64,000 nucleotides of DNA, taken from IMG/VR virus record IMGVR_UViG_3300028844_006574, positions 27,376-91,375 of that record; one strand, 5' to 3'. The position numbers were made by a program, and so were the translations under genes. Each line of letters starts with the position of its first letter. Position 1 is the first letter of the stretch. Below the pieces are notes generated by a model. It saw only the letters and a program-made list of their open reading frames with translations. It was not told where the DNA came from and made no database searches. Source of the DNA: a virus. Below, in pieces: positions 16,904 through 25,254 of this stretch.

Positions 16904-19900
16904 ATGAGTTCAACTACAGACTTACAATTTACTGTTTTAGCAGCAGAACAGATATATACAAACGAGTTAACCCCTGTTACTGCAGTCCCATGGCCTGATA
17001 GGTATACAAACACAACACTACCGTACGCTACAGTAAATTTTTCAGAAGAAAATATGATATGGGATTTTGGAGACGGTACTACTTATACAGGTGTATCTGC
17101 AGTGCATATATACAATTGGCCAGGTGAATATACAATTAAATTGACTATAATTGATGAGTTCGGAGAAACAGTTATATCCACATACGAAGAAACAATAATA
17201 GTAAAAGATTTTATATTAACACAGTTAGGTTTTCGAGAACTATTAGATGTTATCGACATCCCTTCCGGTAGATTGGTTAGCCCTATAACCGTGGATTTTG
17301 CTCTTAGTTGGCAAAATTACGCGCAGAAACCAAGAACCGCACCGCAATGTACTGACGGTAAACAACATCTTATGAACAAAGGTACCGAACCTGGTTACTG
17401 GATGTGTGGAGAATCTCATCCCGGTCATGAGACAGCTCAACAACCAGAGGTCACCGAGTTCCCAATTTACACTTTTAATCTATTTGCTAGTGGAGCGGAA
17501 GCACAGCCATTAGATGTCATAAAATACAACAACAATAAATATAGCCATTTAGAACTAGATTGGTCATTTCATAGCGCAACACCGTCATTATCGGCCCAAC
17601 CTGTTACAGAAATATTAGCCACTAGAACCGATTTCGTAACTGGTTCAAGTGGAGATGTAAACACATATGATTTGCTATATTATAAACCAGTAGATAGTAA
17701 CAAGTATATACAAACCAGTGCATCAGACCCACAGGGTGTTTTTGTAGGATTATCAGGTAACGTATCGTTTTTCTATAGAGATGACGTAACAAAGTGTGTC
17801 AATTCTCGTAATGAACCGGTGTTAATAACAGTTGAGCTTGATCAAAAAAAAATATATGATCAATTGAGTGTTGACAAGAGAAATTTGTCAATGTACAAAT
17901 ATACCAACACTAAACCGCTCATAATAAACAATATAAAACCACGTGTTAATGAAGCAATACAGCTAGGAGTAACCTCTATTGGGTTGTCAGAGTTTGAAAT
18001 AAGTAAAAACAAGTGGGACAGTTCAATTATAAATTTTACCATTACTATACAAGATGCGTTTAATTTTAATATACTCGATTCTAAAACACTAAGTGGTGAT
18101 AGCCCGTTATCTGGTTCAGATGTACAGTTAGAATTGTTGGATAGTACTACAATGAAACCTATCACTAGCAGGAATTACGTATTTGAACAAATCACATCAG
18201 AACTAGGCCATCTACGAGGTCAACTCAAATTCAAAGGTAATATAAACGATGTGTTGATTAAAGCAACAACAACATATGACCAAACGAGTGGGTACAAAAC
18301 TGATGCGATCGCTCCATGGCTGAACTCATACCGACCCGAATTCGTAGGAACCGGTACAATATCAAACCCAGAGATATCAGAACAAGGAGGTTTATACAGG
18401 TATTACTATACAGATGTTATACAGTATAATGGTGATCAATTGACTAACAACTTTACAAATATATTGACCGGGGCTTATTTAGACGTAGATACAAATGGTG
18501 TTATATCCGATGTCATTATAGTAAACCCCGGTGAAAATTTAACGCAACCGCCGCGTATAACTGTTGAAGATGTCACCGGTAATGGAGCAGAACTAGTACC
18601 ACGTTTTAATATTGATGGTGGTATTGTGTCTGATGTTATTGTTATACAAGGTGGTCGAGGATACTCATTGACACCTACATTATTCTTCACATTAGGGGAC
18701 GCAAACGCTACAGTACCCAACGCTACGGCAGTAGTAGATTATAATCATAGAGTGGAACTCATCGCGGTTCAGCCGGCGGAACCAGGTGTAATACAACCAA
18801 AAACATGGGGGTTAGAATATGGAGAACCTGGTAATGATGAAAAACCTCCCAGGATAGTAGAAGCAACAACAAGACAGGGACTCACTAGAAGCCGTGCGTT
18901 ATCAGCAATGACCACATTCCCCGGTACTCCACGTGATATAAAACTAGACAACAACGGGAGTATATATATTGCTACAGAAAACAAAATAGTACAAATAGAC
19001 CCTAACGACTTAGAGCTGACAAATATATATGATGACAACGGTGGTGGGGTTGGTAATTTTAACTATGTACCAAACCCATCTAAAAATTTAATATTAGAGG
19101 TAGACTTAGTGAATGTATATATAGCCAATGAAACATTAATAACTAAAATAAACAAAGTTAATAATAGCGAAGTAGGAAATACTCAAAATCAAATAACATA
19201 TGATATTCAACATATATTGTTACATTTTAATGATAAACTATACTGTTTGACTAATGAACCTGGTCTTGTCGTAGTTGATAAAACAACCATGATCGTACAA
19301 GATAGTATAACGCTACCGTCTGGTAGTTACAGTGACCTAACAACAACAGTAGATGGTAAAATATACACAGTCAAGGATGCTAGATATCTATTATGTGTAG
19401 ATGTTACAGACTTGTATGTAAGAGAGGTATACGATTTCGGTCCTACCGCCTCTATACAAACTATATGTGGGGATTCCAGAGGAACAATATGGTTACCTGA
19501 CAACACCTCACGTAAACTATGGGCGATAGATGTTGTTAATGTACAAACATACAATGTGAATAGCATCCCCGGTGTGTATGAATATGGTAGCTTGAACCAT
19601 AGTGTTTACCCTACACCAGGAGACGGTATAACCACTGGTCACGTTCTAAGAGCCAAAGGTGACTGGACCGGATTTCATTGGTTACAAAAATTTGGTATCA
19701 TAAGACCTGGAGATAGAACTTTAATAGGTTACAGTTCAGTCTTCAATATAAACAATAAATCTGGTACATATAACATAAGCAAAATAAATGAAGATCATGA
19801 TCAATCCGCTACAATAAAAAGTTACGCAACTCAACCATGGATGTCTGACCAGCACAATTTGTGGGATGAAGCGGTCAAAAGCGTAGTTGGTGATGGTGAT

Positions 19901-20716
19901 TCTGAACCAACCGGACTGGGCAAGCAAGTTTACGAGAGAATCGCTAATTTTACAAATAATAACACGGACATAGACGAATGTACAATAGACAATATACATA
20001 ACCATGCATTACTATATGATGTAGATATACAGTATTATAATTTAAACTACCCACCCACTCTCAAAAGATTGTTAGATTTATGTAGTATAAAACATAGCCG
20101 GTTATTCGGTACTGTAGATTACGCTACTGAAAACTACGATATGTATACAGATTACACCATCCCGGATACTCGTGAAAATCTAGGTCGGGAAATGGACATA
20201 CATACAGCAACCATAACACCGGGGCAGAAAATCGTTGCATATGAAAGGTTCTCTAAAATCTATACACCAATAACAGTTACAAAACCCACCTCTGGTAACC
20301 TAGATCAGTACAACAATTTAGTAGATGTTAATATTGACAACAACCTGTATAAAGAAGGTGAACCATTTCCACTATCTGCATATAATGTGTTCTGGCAATG
20401 GGACCTTGTAGCCCCGGTGACGGTCAAAGGAGTTAATATAACAGATTATTATGCATTCTATACATTTAACGAGTCAACTGAATTAAATTTCGTTGAAGGT
20501 GTTATTGATTGGGACAACCCGAAAACATTTTTAACACCTACTTTAAGTTCATTTGATACATGGCAACAAGACAAAGGTATTTTAGATAATATTTTAGAAC
20601 ATCAGCTCAGAGTCGGTCTAGACCTGTTCAGTGAGACAGTAACTGGGGATATAGATGATGATGGATTAAACAATTATTATGAAACAACCACCGGTTCCAC
20701 CGTTTCAGCAAATTAA
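16904..20716 (+). CDS. Large baseplate wedge protein, gp7-like, with PKD and propeller-like segments
   Basis: The product has 1270 aa against 1032 for T4 gp7, and is placed after gp6 as gene 7 is in T4. Residues about 40-100 form a PKD-type domain (IWDFGDGTTYTG, HIYNWPGEYTIKLTI). Near 670-900 there are repeated propeller-like blades (PRDIKLDNNGSIYIATEN and similar segments). The C-terminal region is Asp/Tyr-rich and ends after DIDDDGLNNYYETTTGS, which resembles a calcium-binding thrombospondin-type-3/dockerin loop. PKD and propeller insertions suggest added surface domains on the baseplate. The gp7 assignment is by position and size. Confidence 0.5.
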   Translation: MSSTTDLQFTVLAAEQIYTNELTPVTAVPWPDRYTNTTLPYATVNFSEENMIWDFGDGTTYTGVSAVHIYNWPGEYTIKLTIIDEFGETVISTYEETIIVKDFILTQLGFRELLDVIDIPSGRLVSPITVDFALSWQNYAQKPRTAPQCTDGKQHLMNKGTEPGYWMCGESHPGHETAQQPEVTEFPIYTFNLFASGAEAQPLDVIKYNNNKYSHLELDWSFHSATPSLSAQPVTEILATRTDFVTGSSGDVNTYDLLYYKPVDSNKYIQTSASDPQGVFVGLSGNVSFFYRDDVTKCVNSRNEPVLITVELDQKKIYDQLSVDKRNLSMYKYTNTKPLIINNIKPRVNEAIQLGVTSIGLSEFEISKNKWDSSIINFTITIQDAFNFNILDSKTLSGDSPLSGSDVQLELLDSTTMKPITSRNYVFEQITSELGHLRGQLKFKGNINDVLIKATTTYDQTSGYKTDAIAPWLNSYRPEFVGTGTISNPEISEQGGLYRYYYTDVIQYNGDQLTNNFTNILTGAYLDVDTNGVISDVIIVNPGENLTQPPRITVEDVTGNGAELVPRFNIDGGIVSDVIVIQGGRGYSLTPTLFFTLGDANATVPNATAVVDYNHRVELIAVQPAEPGVIQPKTWGLEYGEPGNDEKPPRIVEATTRQGLTRSRALSAMTTFPGTPRDIKLDNNGSIYIATENKIVQIDPNDLELTNIYDDNGGGVGNFNYVPNPSKNLILEVDLVNVYIANETLITKINKVNNSEVGNTQNQITYDIQHILLHFNDKLYCLTNEPGLVVVDKTTMIVQDSITLPSGSYSDLTTTVDGKIYTVKDARYLLCVDVTDLYVREVYDFGPTASIQTICGDSRGTIWLPDNTSRKLWAIDVVNVQTYNVNSIPGVYEYGSLNHSVYPTPGDGITTGHVLRAKGDWTGFHWLQKFGIIRPGDRTLIGYSSVFNINNKSGTYNISKINEDHDQSATIKSYATQPWMSDQHNLWDEAVKSVVGDGDSEPTGLGKQVYERIANFTNNNTDIDECTIDNIHNHALLYDVDIQYYNLNYPPTLKRLLDLCSIKHSRLFGTVDYATENYDMYTDYTIPDTRENLGREMDIHTATITPGQKIVAYERFSKIYTPITVTKPTSGNLDQYNNLVDVNIDNNLYKEGEPFPLSAYNVFWQWDLVAPVTVKGVNITDYYAFYTFNESTELNFVEGVIDWDNPKTFLTPTLSSFDTWQQDKGILDNILEHQLRVGLDLFSETVTGDIDDDGLNNYYETTTGSTVSAN

Positions 20717-20739
20717 TAATTGAACCTCAATTATTAACC

Positions 20740-20747
20740 TATAAATA
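20740..20747 (+). promoter_or_regulatory. Consensus late promoter box before a glycosyltransferase
   Basis: A perfect TATAAATA ends 4 nt before the ATG at 20752. Confidence 0.7.
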
Positions 20748-20751
20748 TAAA

Positions 20752-21510
20752 ATGCACAGTGTTACTGTAGTAGTACCTATATTTAAACCGTGTAGTTTCC
20801 GGTCGCGTAATATAACCTTTTTGTTAAATGAGCTAAATAAACTACAAGTAAAAGTAATTGTTGTAGAACAAACACTAAACGATATTGCAAATAACAGGTT
20901 TGAAAAACTACCTAATGTAAACCAAGTCAATTTTGAAAAAAATACAAAACATTTTCACAAAACATATATATGTAATAAAATTATTGAACATATTGAAACA
21001 GAATATGTATGGTTTATCGACAGCGATTTTTACATGGATTTCAATACGATTCTTATAAATCGAGAATTTTCAAAGTTTGATTTCTTCAAACCGTTTGATA
21101 CATGTAAAGACTTAAACGAATTTCAGACTCAACAGCTGGTTACAACTAAACATATAAATGAAAACATGCTCAGAACAAATATGTCATCAGACCGGTTTAT
21201 TAAATATTTTGGCGCGTTGAGTTACATATGTAAAGTGGATAGTTTTAAAACCTCCGGGCAGTTGGATGAAAAATATATAGGCTGGGGTTATGAAGATTTG
21301 GATTTATTTTTAAATATATACAAGCAAAACTATAGTATAGGTGTAGCTCACGGTGTAAATGCTGTACACATGTGGCACCCTCCTGTGACAAATAAAGCTA
21401 AACATATGTTGATAAATAAAAAATATTTTGAAAATAAAGGTTACACTATTGACAGAGTTAAACAAGCTCACCGGGAATTGTTTGAAAGTAAAACCGTAAT
21501 TGACTATTAA
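20752..21510 (+). CDS. GT-A glycosyltransferase
   Basis: The product has 252 aa with family-2-like features. A Rossmann-type start TVVVPIFK (residues 5-12), a DSD metal-binding motif in WFIDSDFYMD (residues 90-92) and a C-terminal GWGYEDLDLFLNIYK (177-191) are visible. In GT2/GT7-type enzymes GWGxED supplies catalytic and acceptor-binding acids. No membrane segment is present, so it is cytoplasmic. It has its own perfect late promoter and lies between two baseplate/tail genes, so it is made with the virion proteins. Glycosylation of a tail protein is one possible role; acceptor and sugar cannot be read from the sequence. Confidence 0.8.
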   Translation: MHSVTVVVPIFKPCSFRSRNITFLLNELNKLQVKVIVVEQTLNDIANNRFEKLPNVNQVNFEKNTKHFHKTYICNKIIEHIETEYVWFIDSDFYMDFNTILINREFSKFDFFKPFDTCKDLNEFQTQQLVTTKHINENMLRTNMSSDRFIKYFGALSYICKVDSFKTSGQLDEKYIGWGYEDLDLFLNIYKQNYSIGVAHGVNAVHMWHPPVTNKAKHMLINKKYFENKGYTIDRVKQAHRELFESKTVIDY

Positions 21511-21513
21511 ATA
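21506..21513 (+). promoter_or_regulatory. Late promoter box before the 1243-aa tail protein
   Basis: ATTAAATA overlaps the glycosyltransferase stop and ends 9 nt before the ATG at 21523. Confidence 0.45.
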
Positions 21514-21522
21514 CTAATATAC

Positions 21523-24500
21523 ATGTCAATCAACAGCACCAGATACTATTCGAGTGATGATACAACACTATCTGCTACAACCACTAAACCACTAACATAT
21601 GTTGAATGGTTACAGTATGAAACATCATTTGATAGGGCATCCGCATTTGAGCAGTACACAAGGTATCTATCTGAATGGTACAATAAGAGAGATGTAAACA
21701 ACCAAGTCACAGATGTACAGTATATAAGAAATATATACACTGAGTTATTGAAACAAATTTCCATAGAGTTTACCACACCTGATGAAAAGCGTTTTTTATC
21801 TAATATAGATTTTGAAAATAAAAACGACTTGGATGTTGCTTTACCTTTTTTCGCTAGAAAGTTAAAGCAAATCGCGATATATTATTCAAATCAAAGAGAA
21901 GAAATTAAATTTTCCGGTGTCAAAGCCAATTTGAAAGGTAGTGATTATGGAATCAATCAAGTTGTTTATAAACAAGTGGCCGAGATCATAAAATATGACC
22001 CTGACATTCAATCTCAATTGGCTGATATGGGACTATCACAGCAAGACGTACTAACGAATTTGAGAGTTGAAGTACAAGAATTGTATGACACGGAACAAAA
22101 CTATTATAATATACCATATGAATCTGATGCGAGTAGTTACACCGGTACCGGTTCAAATAGATATAATTACTTCAACATGTCGTTAATTCCTCAAAGAGAG
22201 AGAATGTTTTTATCTGATACATTTACCGAGACTGTGAAGGAATTGATAGAACAAGTACCGGTAATCATGTTTTCGGGTATCGAAAGCGTAACCCAATCAG
22301 ACTCGAAGGAAATGAGAGATATAGAGAATAGATCATATGCCATATCTGATATTATAACCGGAACGGAATTAGATAGATTAAATGATAAACAATTTTCAAA
22401 TTATTTGTCAACGGGTCAGTTAAATATAGAATATGAACAACTCGCTTTTAAAAAATACTGCGGTACCGACTATTATTATTTGAGCACCGGTGATACACTG
22501 TCCCAAGTAGTATCTTCCAAATTATTTGCGGCTGATAACCCACATAAAGAAATATTAAATAAATTTTACCCAACTATATTAACCACAAACGGTGAAGGGT
22601 TGTATAAGCAAGAATATATTGGAGGTTATTTTAACTCAAACAATGTGGGTATTTTAACATACACTACTTTAGATTTTGAGTATAAATTCAAACCAACTGA
22701 AACAAACAAAACATACTTTTTTCCAGACCCATCCACTGGCTCAACCGGGTTCTTTGGAGCTGATAGACCGTTTGAAACAGTAGTAGAGTATTATGAAAAT
22801 GTGAATTGGCAAAAAAACGCAATAACAACACATTATAATTTTGGTTTACAAAAACAGTACAAAAACCTCATCAGATTTACCCCGTATCAATCAAAATCTG
22901 ACACGTATATGACACAAACCGGTGTCAATAGAAGTACAGATGAATTTGACTTTTGGGAACAAAAAAGTGACAATGTCTGGAAAAACCCGGACATATACCC
23001 ACTTGGAGAAAATTACACACAACCAATAGACACACGATACGGTCAGTTGCTAGGAGGAGACAAGGTATTATATAAATGGAAATCTGATATATATGGTAAT
23101 GAATATACTTTAATTAAAACAAAGGTTGAACCAGTTGAACAACCACCTATCAACAAAAATTCAACTCTATATCAGACCGAGTTAAAAACCATACCGGAAG
23201 AGCACTTAAAACCCGCTAGTAGACATAAAAATAATATAGTACCCAAGCACCACAAAAAGAAAACTCTGACAGAACAACAATCGATCGCCGGTGAATTGTA
23301 TATTAGGAACAATACATATACCGGTATATTAACCTTAAATTCACCTCTGGTAAAACCTTTATACGAAAAATATACCGTACAGGGTAAGGTAACATATAGA
23401 GACTCGGAAATAACATTAACCGATATATCTTCAGAAATAACTAACGAGTTGCTAGATATTGATGTGATTTATGATACGATAGTCTTTGAAACTCGTAATT
23501 ACTTAGTATTTGAAAGAATATCCTACGATTATGATACCGGGAAAATAAGCACCGGTCATAATAATTTTTCGTTTTTGAAAAAAGACTATCATCAGAACCG
23601 GTATGAAAAAACAAGTAATTGGTGGTATGACAAATCTCAACAAAGTCTAATGGTGGTAAAAACTACCGTCCACCCGGAACTATCTGCAACTACAGACAAG
23701 ATGATTTACCCGGAAATATATGACTACAACATGAATTCCGGTGTTTTGAGACGTACGTACCCGGATCAAGACTTAACAGATGATCAGATTATATATGAAA
23801 CATCTGTATATTCTCTGTCAAGTATAAATAAATTCAATATAATAGACATAGATCGAGTAAAATCACCTAGAATAACATACAACAAAGATTCGGAAAGATA
23901 TACAATGACTCAACTAGGTTATGATATCGCGGATAATATATTTCTATTAAAAAACGACTTTTTAATGTATGATAACACGGTACAGGCAGTCAAACCAAGT
24001 ATCTACAAAAACAATTATATAATATATACACTGAACCCGGCTAATGATAGCATACAGAGAACATTTATGTATGAAACAAACCCTAGTCTGACATATCTAT
24101 CAATGAGTGAGTTTACATACATGCACGACGATGTTAGAAACTTGTTGTTCATGGGATGTCTGGAGAACCGAACTACTGAAAACCCAGACCCTCAACCCAA
24201 TAGCAGTTGTGTGTTTATACACGGTACAGAACCACAAAACATGCAAACAAACAGAGACATGGTGATGTGTTTTGACTTCATGACATGTGGGTTTATAGAC
24301 GGTGACACGACTGCAAAACCAAACGGGTTGAGTGTAGTGTTTTTCCAAGCACGTGTTAAGGATTTAAATTTAAAAAATGCTGCAGCTTCAGAACCGGAAT
24401 ATGAACTACTCGATGATGGTGGGTTAGGGCCTGCATTTACATATTTAGATGATGTAACCCGTGGTACAAACACTCAAAGTGCTTTATCCGGTTTAGACAC

Positions 24501-25254
24501 TGGACATGCATGTGTAGCTTTAGACGTTGTTGGTAATGTAGGTGGTAATACAAAAACACCAAACAACATAACCGTATTCGCGCAGTACGATACAGTGAAT
24601 AGATTTGAAGAAACAACGAATGTTGATTCAAGCAAGTATAACTTTTGGTCAGACATATCAGAATATACCGACTACACAGATTTACCATTTGTCAGGTGTA
24701 AAGTAGTGTTGACCGATTTAGGTAAGAGAATTAAAGTATATTTGAAACATCCTCATGAACCAGAGTTTGAATTGGTATCAGATGTGTCACTGCTCCCGGC
24801 TGCAGATGCTAGTAAAGTTTTTTACAACGACAAAATATACAAATGTTTAACAGACCATACATCATCAGTAACTATCAATATAGAGGATGACACACGAGTA
24901 AGCTACAACGGTACAATATACAGATGCACAAGAGACCACACAGCTTCTGTAACAGAAACACCTGATAGTACCCCATTTTATTGGAAAGCAGACAAGCAAT
25001 GGCCATATACATTAAATGCAACCCCATGGACCTCCGGGACAAATTATAAATCTAGTAACTGGATCATGATCCAAAGTTACGCACCTGCTCCCGGGGATTA
25101 TGAAACATGGGATTCCGGAGGTAACACCTATTACAAGGAGTATCAAGCACCTGATCGATTGAAAATGGCATTAGCAAGTAATACATCAGAAGCTAACACT
25201 GGATTGACTGTGATCCGGAACATAACGGTAACAGGAGCAGGTAACAACACATGA
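21523..25254 (+). CDS. Large virion protein with lectin-like and carbohydrate-binding-like C-terminus
   Basis: The product has 1243 aa. The N-terminal 200 residues (WLQYETSFDRASAFEQYT, then FFARKLKQIAIYYSNQRE) resemble a structural N-terminus seen in large marine T4-like phages. Residues about 885-1090 look like an L-type lectin beta-sandwich: CFDFMTCGFIDGD, LSVVFFQARV, then CVALDVVGNVGG and ITVFAQYD, in the order found in legume-lectin-like domains. Residues about 1100-1150 contain two copies of a Y-N-x-x-I-Y-[KR]-C plus DHT unit (NDKIYKCLTDHT, NGTIYRCTRDHT), which resemble chitin-binding CBM5/12 repeats. This is a strong candidate receptor-binding or adhesion protein on the tail. It overlaps the next gene by 4 nt. 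Confidence 0.65.
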   Translation: MSINSTRYYSSDDTTLSATTTKPLTYVEWLQYETSFDRASAFEQYTRYLSEWYNKRDVNNQVTDVQYIRNIYTELLKQISIEFTTPDEKRFLSNIDFENKNDLDVALPFFARKLKQIAIYYSNQREEIKFSGVKANLKGSDYGINQVVYKQVAEIIKYDPDIQSQLADMGLSQQDVLTNLRVEVQELYDTEQNYYNIPYESDASSYTGTGSNRYNYFNMSLIPQRERMFLSDTFTETVKELIEQVPVIMFSGIESVTQSDSKEMRDIENRSYAISDIITGTELDRLNDKQFSNYLSTGQLNIEYEQLAFKKYCGTDYYYLSTGDTLSQVVSSKLFAADNPHKEILNKFYPTILTTNGEGLYKQEYIGGYFNSNNVGILTYTTLDFEYKFKPTETNKTYFFPDPSTGSTGFFGADRPFETVVEYYENVNWQKNAITTHYNFGLQKQYKNLIRFTPYQSKSDTYMTQTGVNRSTDEFDFWEQKSDNVWKNPDIYPLGENYTQPIDTRYGQLLGGDKVLYKWKSDIYGNEYTLIKTKVEPVEQPPINKNSTLYQTELKTIPEEHLKPASRHKNNIVPKHHKKKTLTEQQSIAGELYIRNNTYTGILTLNSPLVKPLYEKYTVQGKVTYRDSEITLTDISSEITNELLDIDVIYDTIVFETRNYLVFERISYDYDTGKISTGHNNFSFLKKDYHQNRYEKTSNWWYDKSQQSLMVVKTTVHPELSATTDKMIYPEIYDYNMNSGVLRRTYPDQDLTDDQIIYETSVYSLSSINKFNIIDIDRVKSPRITYNKDSERYTMTQLGYDIADNIFLLKNDFLMYDNTVQAVKPSIYKNNYIIYTLNPANDSIQRTFMYETNPSLTYLSMSEFTYMHDDVRNLLFMGCLENRTTENPDPQPNSSCVFIHGTEPQNMQTNRDMVMCFDFMTCGFIDGDTTAKPNGLSVVFFQARVKDLNLKNAAASEPEYELLDDGGLGPAFTYLDDVTRGTNTQSALSGLDTGHACVALDVVGNVGGNTKTPNNITVFAQYDTVNRFEETTNVDSSKYNFWSDISEYTDYTDLPFVRCKVVLTDLGKRIKVYLKHPHEPEFELVSDVSLLPAADASKVFYNDKIYKCLTDHTSSVTINIEDDTRVSYNGTIYRCTRDHTASVTETPDSTPFYWKADKQWPYTLNATPWTSGTNYKSSNWIMIQSYAPAPGDYETWDSGGNTYYKEYQAPDRLKMALASNTSEANTGLTVIRNITVTGAGNNT

